The translations under genes were made by a program, and so were the position numbers. From assembly GCA_030041495.1 (NCBI GenBank), contig JASHNT010000122.1:1-64000 (forward strand): a stretch of DNA of 64,000 nucleotides. The letters run 5' to 3'. A model generated the notes under the pieces. The model saw nothing but the letters and a program-made list of their open reading frames with translations. It was not told the DNA's origin and did no database searches. Origin of the DNA: Bryobacteraceae bacterium. Its GTDB lineage: Bacteria > Acidobacteriota > Terriglobia > Bryobacterales > Bryobacteraceae. This document shows positions 22,605-32,437 of the stretch, piece by piece; position 1 is the first letter of the stretch, and every line of letters begins with the position of its first letter.

Positions 22605-23158
22605 GTGGTTTATGTAGCGGAGGATCAGCAGAAGCCTTCGCTTTAGTTGCATATCTTCCGGAGCCTTTGGCTGGATTCGTAAACCGGGTGCGGCATGAGC
22701 TGGCTCCCGGATGCCGTCTCAAGGCACACATCACGATTTTGCCTCCGCGGCAATTGGCCTGCGACGTGGCTGTCGTTTCGCGCGAATTGCAGGCGGCTCT
22801 GAGCCAGGCTCGGGCGTTTCGCGTCGAGGTCCGCAAAATCGAGGTTTTCCCGGTCTCCGATGTCGTCTATCTTTCGATTGGAGCGGGCTTCCGGGAGCTC
22901 CGGGAATTGCACGCGCGCTTGAACCAGGGGCCCTGTCTGGCATCCGAGCTGTGGAGCTACCAGCCCCACGTGACGCTGGCGCAGGAGCTGGATTCAGGCC
23001 AGGTTGTGCGTGCGCGGGAGTTGGCCGAGCAGCGCTGGCGCGAATATGCGGGGCCGCGCGAATTTGTGCTGGATCGCGCGACGTTTGTGCAAGGCAGTCC
23101 GGAACTCGGCTGGGTGGATCTGGAAAGCTGGGAACTGCTGTCGCCGGTGCTGGCGTAG
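22601..23158 (+). CDS. LigT / 2H phosphoesterase family protein (RNA 2',3'-cyclic phosphodiesterase-like)
   Basis: The product is 185 aa from ATG 22601. It has two H-x-T motifs, H43-I-T45 (AHITILP) and H123-V-T125 (PHVTLAQ), 80 residues apart, the hallmark of the 2H superfamily. Members hydrolyse or ligate 2'-5' or cyclic phosphates in RNA or nucleotides; the substrate here is unknown. An in-frame TTG at 22568 is a weaker start because the TATAAT at 22550 would leave it with almost no leader. Confidence 0.82.
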   Translation: MSGLCSGGSAEAFALVAYLPEPLAGFVNRVRHELAPGCRLKAHITILPPRQLACDVAVVSRELQAALSQARAFRVEVRKIEVFPVSDVVYLSIGAGFRELRELHARLNQGPCLASELWSYQPHVTLAQELDSGQVVRARELAEQRWREYAGPREFVLDRATFVQGSPELGWVDLESWELLSPVLA

Positions 23159-23174
23159 GCGGGAAATCGTCTGA

Positions 23175-23660
23175 TTAATCGAACATCTTCAACTGGCCCT
23201 GGTCCTGGGTGGGCTTGGCCGTGCGCCGCCGCAAGGGGCTGCCGATCACACCCAGCACCTCCACGCCAGAAAGAGCCGTGCGCGGAACGAAGATGCGCTG
23301 GTTCTGGAAACCGGGGTCGGGCGGGATAAAACTGAAACCGGACGGCTCCAATTGGAGCAGGTTGTTGGGAAGCAATCCCTCCAGCCAATCCCCATCGCGG
23401 AAGCGGAAGCGCACCCACAATCCGGCGGTTTTGGGTCGGGTGGCGAAGCCGGGGTGGTCGCGCCAGGTTTCGCCGGATTCGAAATCGCGGACAAAGCAGA
23501 CCAATTTCGTCTCCGCGAAGGGCACGCGGGCCAGGCTACCGTCGGGGCGGAGGAGTTCGATGGCGTCGCCCGCCAGGCCGGAAGGAGTCTGGACGAAGCC
23601 CTGGAGGCTCTCGCGCTCGAAGCGGACTAGCAGAACCTTCTTATTGGAGGCGAGGGCCAT
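23175..23660 (-). CDS. Protein of unknown function, acidobacterial type
   Basis: The product is 161 aa, soluble and beta-rich. Notable segments are KVLLVRFERESLQGFV, VCFVRDFESG and GLWVRFRFRDGDWLEGLLPNN near the centre, and a C-terminal RIFVPRTALSGVEVLGVIGSP. The pattern suggests two small beta-barrel-like modules. It is divergent from xerD. No function can be assigned. Confidence 0.6.
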   Translation of the reverse strand: MALASNKKVLLVRFERESLQGFVQTPSGLAGDAIELLRPDGSLARVPFAETKLVCFVRDFESGETWRDHPGFATRPKTAGLWVRFRFRDGDWLEGLLPNNLLQLEPSGFSFIPPDPGFQNQRIFVPRTALSGVEVLGVIGSPLRRRTAKPTQDQGQLKMFD

Positions 23661-23722
23661 GAGCGGAGGGCGAGTTTCGATTTTCTTTCAAACAATTTCG
23701 CAAGTATTGTATCATTGATAAA

Positions 23723-24628
23723 ATGCAGGCGAAGCCGCCGGTAGCTGCTCCCTTGTCGGGACCAGCCAGAGCGTTTCTCGACTTCTGCCGCGTCGAAAAG
23801 GGCTTGGCAGCCAATTCTATCTCTTCGTATCATACTGACTTGAAAAGGCTTAGATCGGAGCTCCCGGTTCCCGATGCGGACGCTACCGCGGAGCATCTCA
23901 GCGCCTACGTCCAGTCTTTGTATAATGCCGGGATGTCCGCCCGTTCCATTGCGCGCCACGTCGCCACGCTGAGGAACTTCTACGCCTTCCTGGCGCGGGA
24001 AGGAACCATCGCCAAAGATCCGGCGGAGCTGCTGACGCCGCCGCGGCAATGGTCGACGCTGCCCAAGTACTTGAATCGCGAGGAAGTGGAGCGATTGATC
24101 GCCGCGCCTACCGATTCCAAGCCGACCGGGGTGCGGGACCGGGCCATGCTGGAGCTGCTGTACGCCACCGGTCTCCGGGTGAGCGAGCTGTGCGCGCTGG
24201 AGCTTTCCGGCGTGGAGCGGCAGATGGGCGTACTGAGAGTGCTGGGGAAGGGCAACAAGCATCGCATCGTGCCGTTCGGGGAAAGCGCCGGGGAGGCGCT
24301 GGACCGTTATTTGCGCGAGGCTCGCGGGGCGTTGCTGCGCGGGCAGGCGAGTCCGTCCGTCTTTGTCACGGCGCGCGGACAGGCCATGACGCGCCAGGCT
24401 TTTTGGATTTTGCTCAAGGGCTACGGCCGGAAGGCGGGCATCACCGCGCGCCTGACTCCGCACGTAGTCCGGCACAGTTTCGCCACGCACCTGGTGGAGG
24501 GGGGCGCGGATTTGCGAAGTGTTCAGGTGATGCTGGGGCACGCCGACATTTCCACGACACAGGTCTACACACATGTAGCGCGGCGGCGGTTGCGCGACGT
24601 CGTCGACCAACATCACCCGCGTGCTTAA
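23723..24628 (+). CDS. xerD: Tyrosine recombinase XerD-like
   Basis: The product is 301 aa. The N-terminal SAM-like core-binding domain spans residues 12-100 and the catalytic domain 110-300, with all active residues: R152, K176, H247, R250, H273 and nucleophile Y282. Length and architecture fit XerC/XerD chromosome-dimer recombinases. The genomic context (between housekeeping genes, with no att-like repeats or phage genes) fits a cellular role better than an integrase. Confidence 0.9.
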   Translation: MQAKPPVAAPLSGPARAFLDFCRVEKGLAANSISSYHTDLKRLRSELPVPDADATAEHLSAYVQSLYNAGMSARSIARHVATLRNFYAFLAREGTIAKDPAELLTPPRQWSTLPKYLNREEVERLIAAPTDSKPTGVRDRAMLELLYATGLRVSELCALELSGVERQMGVLRVLGKGNKHRIVPFGESAGEALDRYLREARGALLRGQASPSVFVTARGQAMTRQAFWILLKGYGRKAGITARLTPHVVRHSFATHLVEGGADLRSVQVMLGHADISTTQVYTHVARRRLRDVVDQHHPRA

Positions 24629-24664
24629 TGCGCGCCGCGGGGCCGGAGGAAGGGTGAGGATCGA

Positions 24665-25996
24665 ATGAGCGATTACATGTTCATGCTGGAGAGCCACCTG
24701 AGCGCGGACCAGTTTCGCGTGGTCGGCCAAATCCAGGGACTCGCGGCCGCGTCGGGCTCGGCTTTGTTCCTCACCGGCGGGGCCATGCGTGACATGCTGG
24801 GCGGTTTTCCGGTTCGCGACCTGGATTTCACCGTCGAAGGCAGCGCCATCAAGCTGGCGCGTGCGGCGGAAAGCAAATTCGGCGCGAGCATCGTTTCCAC
24901 CGACGATTTGCGCAAGTCCGCGGAGTTACGGTTTCCTAACGGCGTCACCGCCGAGATCGGCGCCGCGCATACGGAACGGTTCCCGAAATCCGGCGGAAAA
25001 CCACAAGCGGCTGGGGCGACGATTCACGAGGATCTGCGCTGCCGCGATTTCACCATCAACGCCATCGCGCTTTCCTTGAACAAAGCCTCGCTGGGACTGC
25101 TGATCGATCCCACCAACGGGGCCGGCGATATCGAGCGTAAGGAGCTGCGCGCGATCCATAATTACTCTTTTTACGACGATCCTTCGCGCTTGTTGCGGAT
25201 GGTGCGGTTCCGGGTGCGGCTGGGTTATGCCATCGATGAGCGCACCAAGCTGCAAGCCGAAAACGCGCGCGAGGCCGAGATGCTAACGCGCATCACGCCC
25301 GAGGCTCTGGGCGTCGAGCTGCGGCATATGGCGAAGGAACCGAATTCGGCCGACCTGGTGCACGCCCTCGAAGATGAGGGTCTGATGACGCTGTATTCGC
25401 CGGTGCTGGTGGGGGCGAAATCGAATGCCGCCGGATTGACAAAGCTTCAAAAAGCCCGGCAAATGGCGCCTTTCGGATGGGAGCAGCGCATGAGCTGCCT
25501 GCCCTTATTCCTGTCCGTTCTGCTCGAAAAACTCAACGCCAAGGAGCTCCAGGCATTCTTCAAGGCCGCGGAGCTGGAGCGGTCGGAAATCAACTCCGTC
25601 CAAAAAATGGAGGCGGCCGCCAAGAAGCTGGAGCGGGAGTTGAAGAGTCCCAAGCTGCAAAAGGCCTCGCAGCTTTATAAGGCGGTGGTGAAGGCGCCGG
25701 GCGAACAGATTCTGTACCTCGCCGTGAACTCCGCGCAACGGATCGTGCAGGATCGCATCCGGAACTACTTCCAAAAGCATCTGCCGGCCGCGGCCGAGAT
25801 CACTGACGAAGTGGTGGCTGCGACCGGGGTCGCATCCGGCACTGCGAAATTCGCCAGGGCGAAAGAGGAGATGGTTCTCAAGCGCCTGGACGCGCGGCCC
25901 AAGAAGCCCGAGCCGGTTCCCGAACCCGCGCCTCCGCCTCCGCCGATGTCGAGCTTCGCACGAGGGCCGGGACCGCGAGCTCCGCGCGCGACGTAG
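24665..25996 (+). CDS. CCA-adding enzyme / poly(A) polymerase family nucleotidyltransferase
   Basis: The product is 443 aa. The head domain has GGAMRD (38-43) and the metal-binding D52-x-D54 (RDLDFTVEG). The neck shows DDPSRLLRMVRFRVRLGY near residue 173. The class II nucleotidyltransferase domain is followed by helical body/tail domains and a Pro-rich C-terminus. The enzyme adds CCA or A tails to tRNA 3' ends; the exact specificity cannot be read with confidence. It begins 36 nt after xerD. Confidence 0.85.
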   Translation: MSDYMFMLESHLSADQFRVVGQIQGLAAASGSALFLTGGAMRDMLGGFPVRDLDFTVEGSAIKLARAAESKFGASIVSTDDLRKSAELRFPNGVTAEIGAAHTERFPKSGGKPQAAGATIHEDLRCRDFTINAIALSLNKASLGLLIDPTNGAGDIERKELRAIHNYSFYDDPSRLLRMVRFRVRLGYAIDERTKLQAENAREAEMLTRITPEALGVELRHMAKEPNSADLVHALEDEGLMTLYSPVLVGAKSNAAGLTKLQKARQMAPFGWEQRMSCLPLFLSVLLEKLNAKELQAFFKAAELERSEINSVQKMEAAAKKLERELKSPKLQKASQLYKAVVKAPGEQILYLAVNSAQRIVQDRIRNYFQKHLPAAAEITDEVVAATGVASGTAKFARAKEEMVLKRLDARPKKPEPVPEPAPPPPPMSSFARGPGPRAPRAT

Positions 25997-26013
25997 CGAT
26001 TGGGCGGTGCGGA

Positions 26014-26784
26014 CTACTGCGCGGTCCAACCGCCGTCGATGAGGATGTCCGTTCCGGTGATGAAACCGGCGTCGTCCGAGCAGAGGAATCGCGCCAGCTT
26101 GCCGATCTCCTCCGGCTCGCCCCAGCGGCCCAGCGGGATTTTGGTGAGGAACTGGCGGTTCAACTCGGCATCGTTGATGAGCGTGGTGTTGAGCTCGGTG
26201 GCGAAGGGTCCGGGGCTGATGCCGACCACGGTGATTCCTTCCGGCGCCAACTCCTGCGCCAGCGCGCGCGTCAGTCCCAGCAGGGCGGATTTGCTGGCCG
26301 AATAGGCGGTGCGGCCGGGGAGCGAGACGTGGCTCATGATCGAGGTGAGATTGACGATGCGCCCCCAATTGCGGCCCAGCATCAGCGGAATAAAGGCGCG
26401 GCACATCAGGAAGACCGAGGTGAGGTTCGCGTCTATCACGCGATGCCACTCATCGACGGTGAACTGCACCAGAGGCTTGCGCAAGTTCATGCCGGCGTTG
26501 TTGACCAGGATGTCGACTCGGCCGAAGCGTGTTTCCACCTGCTGCTGGAGCGCGGCTACTTGAGCTTCCACTGAGACATCGGTAACGAAGACCTCAGCGC
26601 GCGCGCCGCGTTCGGCCGCTTCGGAGGCGGTTTCATCGAGCTTGGCGCGGTCGCGGCCAACCAGAATCAGCGCTGCTCCCGCTGAACCGAGTTCCAGAGC
26701 CATGGCGCGCCCCAGTCCACGGCTCGCTCCGGTGATCAACGCAACTTTGGCGTCCAGAATCTTTGTCTCCATAATATCCGCCAT
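26014..26784 (-). CDS. Short-chain dehydrogenase/reductase
   Basis: The product is 256 aa. The Rossmann motif is TGASRGLG (18-25), NNAG is at 95-98, and the catalytic triad is S148, Y161 and K165. It has classical SDR length and a C-terminal ITGTDILIDGGWTAQ. Related enzymes include 3-oxoacyl-ACP reductases and sugar or gluconate dehydrogenases; the substrate is unknown. It is divergent from padR. Confidence 0.9.
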   Translation of the reverse strand: MADIMETKILDAKVALITGASRGLGRAMALELGSAGAALILVGRDRAKLDETASEAAERGARAEVFVTDVSVEAQVAALQQQVETRFGRVDILVNNAGMNLRKPLVQFTVDEWHRVIDANLTSVFLMCRAFIPLMLGRNWGRIVNLTSIMSHVSLPGRTAYSASKSALLGLTRALAQELAPEGITVVGISPGPFATELNTTLINDAELNRQFLTKIPLGRWGEPEEIGKLARFLCSDDAGFITGTDILIDGGWTAQ

Positions 26785-26818
26785 TGTAGACGGAGACCGG
26801 CCGGCGCCGCCTTTCCTC

Positions 26819-26848
26819 TTGCTTACCGAGAGGAGCTTCCGCTATACT
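26819..26848 (+). promoter_or_regulatory. Candidate promoter of padR-ADOP operon
   Basis: TTGCTT (26819-26824) and TATACT (26843-26848) are 18 nt apart. The -10 is strong (5 of 6) and the -35 weak (3 of 6). A weak direct repeat, CTTACCGAG / GGTAACCGAG, flanks the -10 and could bind the PadR regulator. Confidence 0.4.
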
Positions 26849-26869
26849 TCCCTTAGGTAACCGAGTGGA

Positions 26870-27205
26870 ATGAGCAAACCCAGTGACTTGATCCAAGGCA
26901 CGCTGGACGTGCTGATCCTGAAGATTCTTGCGCTGGAGCCGCAGAACGGCTGGGCCATCAGCCAGCGGCTCAAGCAGGTCTCCGCCGACGTTCTGCAAGT
27001 GAGCGACGGATCGCTCTATCCCGCCCTGCACAAGCTGGAGCAAGAGGGCTGGATCAAGTCCGAGTGGAAGGCCAGCGAGAACAATCGCAAGGCCAAGTTC
27101 TATTCGCTGACGCGCCCGGGAAAGCGCCAATTGGAAAAGCAGGCGGGGGAATGGGACCGGCTTTCGAGCGCGATTTCCGCGGTGCTGCATCTCAGGGAAG
27201 GCTGA
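26870..27205 (+). CDS. PadR-family transcriptional regulator
   Basis: The product is 111 aa: a winged-helix DNA-binding domain with the class signatures LIQGTLDVLILKILAL, SDGSLYPALHKLEQEGWI and YSLTRPGKRQL. The short form lacks the C-terminal dimer helix domain of larger PadRs. It lies 5 nt before an ADOP permease, a pairing that recurs many times in acidobacterial genomes, and probably represses that operon. Confidence 0.92.
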   Translation: MSKPSDLIQGTLDVLILKILALEPQNGWAISQRLKQVSADVLQVSDGSLYPALHKLEQEGWIKSEWKASENNRKAKFYSLTRPGKRQLEKQAGEWDRLSSAISAVLHLREG

Positions 27206-27210
27206 AGCGA

Positions 27211-29919
27211 ATGCGGTGGCTCTATAAGTTGCGCCTGCGTTTGCGATCGATCCTGCGCCGGTCGCGCGTAGAGCAAGAGCTCTCCGCGGAGCTGCAGTAC
27301 CACCTGGAGCGGCAATCCGAGCAGAACAGACTCCGGGGCATGGACGCTCGGGAGGCGCGTTTTGCGGCGCTGCGCTCCTTCGATGGGATCGAGCAACGCA
27401 AGGAGGAATGCCGCGACCGCCGCCACGTCGCCGTTTTCGACCAGTTGGCTCAAGACCTGCGCTACGCTGTGCGCACGCTGCGCAAGAAGCCCGTCTTCAC
27501 CGCGGCAGCCGTGGTTTCCCTCGCGCTGGGGATCGGAGTGAACACCGCGGTGTTCAGTCTGCTGAACACTCTTCTGCTGACCAAGCTCCCGATACGCGAT
27601 CCGGATAACATCTACCAGCTCACGGTTCAGCGCCGCACCGCGACGTCGAACGCCTTCTCCTACGCGAATTACCGGAGGCTCCAGAACGATGTTCCGCTGT
27701 TCATGAGTGTCACAATTTGGGATCAGACGGACTTCAACTTTGAGGCCGATCGATCCAAAATCCAGGTGCATGGCGCGCTGGCATCCGGAAACTTTTTCGA
27801 GTTCATGAAGGTCCGCGCCGCGGCCGGCCGTCTGTTCGAGCCTTCCGATGATTCCGCCGCCGGCGCATCCGTGGCAGTTCTCGGCTACGGGTTTTGGAAG
27901 CGGCAGTTTGCCGGCGATCCCGGCGTTATCGGCAAGATCGTTCAAATTGAGCGAACTCCTTTCACGGTGATTGGAGTCGCGGAAGACGGCTTCGGCGGAG
28001 CGGAGATCGGCTATCCCCAGGACGTTTATGTGCCGGTCCACGCGATTCTCCGCTACGCCCCTGGATCTGGCGCCGTGGTGCTCGAGAATCCTGGGTCTTA
28101 TGCGTTCCGTGCCATGGTCCGGCTGAAGCCGGGAATCACGATGCGAGCGGCGGGACCGGTCTTGCGGGATCTGTGGCCGCGCCTGGATGAAGGCGAAGCG
28201 CCGATGATGAGAGACAGCTTCCGTCCCAAGCTGGAGATCTCTCCCGGCGCTTTCGGCGTTTCCGGATGGGCCGAATTCTCGCAGGCTCTTATTGTGGTGA
28301 TGGTGCTGGTGGGGCTGGTGCTGCTGATCATGTGCGCGAACCTGGCCAGCCTGCTGCTGGCTCGCGCGCTGGGACGGAAAAAAGAAATCGCGGTGCGGCT
28401 AGCCATCGGCGCGAACCGGTGGAGATTGATCCGGCAGTCGCTGACTGAGGCGCTGGCGCTCGCTCTGCTGGGAGGGATGGCTGGGCTACTGCTGGCTGGG
28501 TCGCTGACCAAGGTCTTGCTGCGGTTTCTTCCTCCCGGCGAAGCGGGATTCCTTGCGTTCCATGTGGACGGCCGGATCGCCGGGTTCGCCGCCGCGGCGT
28601 CGCTGGGCACCGCGCTGCTATTCGGCTTGCTCCCCGCGTTTCAGTCGGTTCGCGTGCCGCTCCATTTGGCCATGAGCGAATCCGGGCGTTCGCAAGGACT
28701 GGCGCGGCGGTCGTGGCTGACGCGAGCCGTAGTCGCGATACAAGTCTCAGTGAGCGTGGTGCTGGTGGTGGGTTCGCTCTTGTTCGCCAGGAGCCTTCAA
28801 AACGTCTCCAGGGCCGATCTCGGCTTCCGGCGCGATAATCTTTACCAACTTTCGCTCGATCCCGAGCGGGAGGGGATTCGGGGCGAGAAGAGCGATCTTC
28901 TGTATAAGAGAATCGTCGATGAGCTGAACGGAACCCCCGGCGTCATTGCCGCCGGCGTATCGCGCATGGTCCCGTTGAGCGGCGGCATGTGGTGGGATGC
29001 GGCGGTGGTTCCCGGGCACTCTATCGCTCCCAATGAAGTGACCACGGTTTTCTTGAACCAGGTATCTCCCGCCTACTTCCGTACCTTCGGCATTCCAGTG
29101 ATGGAGGGCCGCGAGTTCACGGGCGCGGACGACAAGACTGAGGACCAGCGCGTTGCGATTGTGAATCAATCCTTCGTCCGGCATTTCTTCGAGGGACGGG
29201 ATCCGCTGGGGAGAATCGTCAACTTAGGATACGGCCTAGCCTTCGCCACCAACCCGCGCTACGCTGCGTTTCGAAATCTTCTGATCGTGGGCGTGGTGGC
29301 CGACTCAAAGTACGCCGATCCGCGGGAAACGCAGAAGGACCTTATGTACCTGGCGATGTACCAAACCCGGCAGGATATCAACGGGTCTATCTTGGTCCGC
29401 TTTAAACCGGGCGTGACGCAGACCGGAGCGGAACGGCAGATTCGAGCGCTGGCAAATCGTGTGGCGGCCGGCCTCGATGTGAAGATCAATCCTTACGACG
29501 ACGTCTTGCGCCGCGCGTTGCAAAGAGACCGGATGGTGACGTTGCTTTCAGCGGTCTTCGGGCTGCTGGGGCTGGTGCTGGCGTGCGTGGGACTCTACGG
29601 AGTGATGTCGCAGTCGGTGGCGGCGAGGACCAGCGAAATCGGAATCCGTATGACCTTGGGAGCTCACGCGGGTGAAGTGCAGGGGATGATCTTGAGAGAA
29701 GCCTTGTTGCTGATTGCGTTGGGAGTGGCGGTGGGCGTGCCGCTGGCGCTCGCCTCTCTCCGCATTACCGGCGGACTGCTGTTCGGAGTCCGAATCTACG
29801 ATCCGCAAGTGCTTGTCGGCTCCGTGCTGCTGATGGGGCTGGTAGGGGCGGCATCGGCGTGGCTGCCGGCGCGGCGAGCTTCCCGCATTGATCCATCGGC
29901 GGCGCTTAGGAGTGAGTAA
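27211..29919 (+). CDS. ADOP-type MacB/FtsX-like ABC permease
   Basis: The product is 902 aa from ATG 27211. The N-terminal about 80 residues (VEQELSAELQYHLERQSEQN) form the soluble helix typical of acidobacterial duplicated orphaned permeases. Two MacB_PCD-FtsX repeats follow: the first with a TM helix near residue 100, a periplasmic domain and three TM helices at about 350-470; the second with a TM helix near 510 and three at about 770-890. The duplicated halves make a complete transmembrane unit in one chain. No ATPase gene is adjacent, as is usual for the family. Confidence 0.93.
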   Translation: MRWLYKLRLRLRSILRRSRVEQELSAELQYHLERQSEQNRLRGMDAREARFAALRSFDGIEQRKEECRDRRHVAVFDQLAQDLRYAVRTLRKKPVFTAAAVVSLALGIGVNTAVFSLLNTLLLTKLPIRDPDNIYQLTVQRRTATSNAFSYANYRRLQNDVPLFMSVTIWDQTDFNFEADRSKIQVHGALASGNFFEFMKVRAAAGRLFEPSDDSAAGASVAVLGYGFWKRQFAGDPGVIGKIVQIERTPFTVIGVAEDGFGGAEIGYPQDVYVPVHAILRYAPGSGAVVLENPGSYAFRAMVRLKPGITMRAAGPVLRDLWPRLDEGEAPMMRDSFRPKLEISPGAFGVSGWAEFSQALIVVMVLVGLVLLIMCANLASLLLARALGRKKEIAVRLAIGANRWRLIRQSLTEALALALLGGMAGLLLAGSLTKVLLRFLPPGEAGFLAFHVDGRIAGFAAAASLGTALLFGLLPAFQSVRVPLHLAMSESGRSQGLARRSWLTRAVVAIQVSVSVVLVVGSLLFARSLQNVSRADLGFRRDNLYQLSLDPEREGIRGEKSDLLYKRIVDELNGTPGVIAAGVSRMVPLSGGMWWDAAVVPGHSIAPNEVTTVFLNQVSPAYFRTFGIPVMEGREFTGADDKTEDQRVAIVNQSFVRHFFEGRDPLGRIVNLGYGLAFATNPRYAAFRNLLIVGVVADSKYADPRETQKDLMYLAMYQTRQDINGSILVRFKPGVTQTGAERQIRALANRVAAGLDVKINPYDDVLRRALQRDRMVTLLSAVFGLLGLVLACVGLYGVMSQSVAARTSEIGIRMTLGAHAGEVQGMILREALLLIALGVAVGVPLALASLRITGGLLFGVRIYDPQVLVGSVLLMGLVGAASAWLPARRASRIDPSAALRSE

Positions 29920-29986
29920 CCCGATTGCGCGAAGGCCGATCGGGGTTTCTCCGACGCCGGTCAAGCCGATGCGGTAACGTGGTATT

Positions 29987-30652
29987 TTGACCCAATTTCA
30001 GGTCGCACGCTTGATCGACCACACGCTTCTAGGTCCTGAAGCCACTCGCGAAGACATTCGGAAGGTGTGTGCGGAGGCGCGTCAGTACGGTTTTGCGAGC
30101 GTGTGCGTGAATCCGTACTGGGTGTCTACCGTTGCGGCGGAGCTTGCCGGATCGGCGTCCAAGGTGTGTACCGTGATAGGATTTCCTCTCGGCGCGGCCA
30201 CCACGCACAACAAGGCCGCCGAGGCGGAGGAAGCCGTGCGGGCAGGAGCGCGCGAGATCGACATGGTCCTCAATACCGGCGAGTTGCGCGGCGGAAATCA
30301 CGGCGCGGTCCAAGCGGACATCGAAGCCGTGGTCGAAGCGGCGCATCTTAACGGAGCCATTGTGAAGGTGATCCTCGAGACCGCGCTGTTGAACGACGAG
30401 CAGAAGACCGCGGCGTGCAGGTTTGCGAAGCTCGCCGGAGCCGAGTTCGTCAAGACTTCGACGGGCTTCGCGAGCCGCGGCGCGACGGCCGAGGATGTCG
30501 CCTTGATGCGCCGCGAGGTTGGTGCGGAGATGGGCGTAAAGGCTTCCGGAGGGATTCGTACGCTGGAGGATTTGGAGAAAATGGTTGGGGCGGGCGCCAA
30601 CCGCATCGGTGCGAGCTCCAGCGTCAAGATTGTCGAGGCCGCTCCGCGCTAA
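29987..30652 (+). CDS. deoC: Deoxyribose-phosphate aldolase
   Basis: The product is 221 aa. The Schiff-base lysine is K156 (FVKTSTGF), with D92 (EIDMVLN) and the second lysine in KVILETALL. It cleaves 2-deoxyribose-5-phosphate to glyceraldehyde-3-phosphate and acetaldehyde in deoxynucleoside catabolism. TTG 29987 is the only reasonable start before the conserved [10 protein letters not shown]. It begins the run deoC-phosphatase-lysA-Uma2 with gaps of 12 nt or less. Confidence 0.93.
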   Translation: MTQFQVARLIDHTLLGPEATREDIRKVCAEARQYGFASVCVNPYWVSTVAAELAGSASKVCTVIGFPLGAATTHNKAAEAEEAVRAGAREIDMVLNTGELRGGNHGAVQADIEAVVEAAHLNGAIVKVILETALLNDEQKTAACRFAKLAGAEFVKTSTGFASRGATAEDVALMRREVGAEMGVKASGGIRTLEDLEKMVGAGANRIGASSSVKIVEAAPR

Positions 30653-30658
30653 GGGGTT

Positions 30659-32437
30659 ATGACGCAACCTCGTTTGTCGCCAACCCGTCCCGCCGACAAA
30701 GCGCAAGTCCGCTTTCGCGAACGCGTGGAGCTGCTGGACTTTCTTCTGGAAGTGGCGCGGGTCACCGGCGAGACGCTGGATCTGGACAAGCTGCTGGAGA
30801 ATGTCGCGGCCATTGTAAAAGATGTCGTGCCCTATGATCTGTTCGCGATTCTGCTGTGGAGCGAACGGCAACAGGCGTTGACCATCCGTTACGCGATCGG
30901 CCATCGGGAGGAAGTAGTTCGCACGCTGGAGGTGCGGCTGAACGAAGGAATCACCGGGACTGCGGCCGCGACGCGTGCGCCGATTTTGGTGGATGACGTG
31001 AGGCTCGACTCACGCTATCTCAACGCGCTGGACGCGGTGCGCAGCGAACTGGCGGTGCCGATGATCGCGCGCGGGCAATTGGTGGGCGTGATCGACCTGC
31101 AATCCACCCGGCTGAAGGCGTATAGCGAGCAAGACCGCAGCCTGATCCGGCTGATCGGCGCGCGCGTGGCGTCGTCGATCGAGAATGCGCGCTTGTACCG
31201 GCGCATCGACCGGCAGAATCGCACGCTGCGGACCCTGGCGCATTTGTCGCGCGAGTTCAGCTCGATTCTCAATCTGGATGAGCTGCTGAGCAAAATCGCC
31301 AATGCGGCCCGCGCTCTGATCAACTACGACGCGTTCAGTATTTTCCTGGTGGACAAGGATCGCAATGTGCTGCGGCATCGTTTCAGCGTCCGCTACGATG
31401 AGCGCGTGCATCTGGACAACTTGCCCATGGGCAAGGGGATCACCGGAGCAGCCGCCGAATCCGGCCAGGCGGTGCGGGTGCAGGATACCGCGGCTGATCC
31501 GCGCTACATCGATTTTCATCCTGGCGTCCGGTCGGAGTTGGCCGTGCCGCTGATCGTGCAGGATCGCGTGGTGGGGGTGCTGGACCTGGAGAGCACGCGC
31601 ATCGCCTACTTCACGGAAGACCACCAGCGCACTCTGTCGCTGCTGGCCGCGCAGATTGCCAGCTCGATCGACAACGCGCGGCTGTATGAGGAATTGGAGC
31701 AGCGCGAGCAGCGCATGGACCAGGACCTGAAAGCCGCGCGCAAGCTGCAGCGGGTGCTGATGCCGCGCTCGGCTCCGCCGATCGCCGGCCTGGAGGTGGG
31801 CATCCGGTCGCGGCCGGCGCGCGAGGTTTCCGGGGACGTTTTCGATTTCTTCGAGCAAGGACAGGACTACACGCTGATCGCGTTCGGCGACGTGAGCGGG
31901 AAGGGCGCGGCGGCGGCGCTTTACGGAGCGCTGGTGAGCGGGCTGTTGCGGATCCTGGGGCCGCGGCGGTTGCATCCGGGGCAATTGATGCAGGCTTTGA
32001 ACGAATTGCTGCTGGAGCGCAAAGTCGACGCGCAGTACGCAGCACTGCTGGTGGCGCAGTGGGAGCCGGAATCGCGCCGTCTGCTGATGGCCAACGCCGG
32101 CGGAGAGCCGCCGCTGGTGTTGAGGCGCGGCGAAATCATCAACCCCACCGTGGAAGGCGTGCCCATCGGCTTGCTGGAAGACCGCGAATATGACGAAGTG
32201 GCGCTGCCGCTGGAGGCGGGCGACACCGTGCTGTTTTATTCCGACGGGGTGGAAGATCAACTGAACGCCGAGGGCGCGGATTTTTCGCGCGAGCGCATCA
32301 TCCCGTTGCTGGCGCGGCACGCGAACGCATCGCCGCAAGCCATTGCCGACGCCTTCATCGCGGCGCTGGACGAGTTCCGCGGCGTGACGCCCATCACCGA
32401 CGATCAGACGCTGATGGCGATCCGGGTGACCGGATGA
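30659..32437 (+). CDS. GAF-GAF-SpoIIE (PP2C) phosphatase
   Basis: The product is 592 aa. Two GAF domains (about residues 35-185 and 205-350) are followed by a short coiled coil (about 350-375) and a SpoIIE/RsbU-type PP2C domain (VSGDVFDFFEQG, FGDVSGKGAAAALYGALVSG, LFYSDGVEDQ). Such proteins dephosphorylate anti-anti-sigma factors in partner-switching pathways in response to small ligands or redox. No STAS or RsbW gene is in the window, so the target lies elsewhere. Its stop overlaps the lysA ATG by 4 nt. Confidence 0.92.
   Translation: MTQPRLSPTRPADKAQVRFRERVELLDFLLEVARVTGETLDLDKLLENVAAIVKDVVPYDLFAILLWSERQQALTIRYAIGHREEVVRTLEVRLNEGITGTAAATRAPILVDDVRLDSRYLNALDAVRSELAVPMIARGQLVGVIDLQSTRLKAYSEQDRSLIRLIGARVASSIENARLYRRIDRQNRTLRTLAHLSREFSSILNLDELLSKIANAARALINYDAFSIFLVDKDRNVLRHRFSVRYDERVHLDNLPMGKGITGAAAESGQAVRVQDTAADPRYIDFHPGVRSELAVPLIVQDRVVGVLDLESTRIAYFTEDHQRTLSLLAAQIASSIDNARLYEELEQREQRMDQDLKAARKLQRVLMPRSAPPIAGLEVGIRSRPAREVSGDVFDFFEQGQDYTLIAFGDVSGKGAAAALYGALVSGLLRILGPRRLHPGQLMQALNELLLERKVDAQYAALLVAQWEPESRRLLMANAGGEPPLVLRRGEIINPTVEGVPIGLLEDREYDEVALPLEAGDTVLFYSDGVEDQLNAEGADFSRERIIPLLARHANASPQAIADAFIAALDEFRGVTPITDDQTLMAIRVTG

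Noticed and set aside
23723-24628. XerD-like gene as an integrase of a genomic island
   Set aside because: No tRNA, att-like repeats, cargo or composition shift flank it; domain length fits chromosome-dimer resolution.
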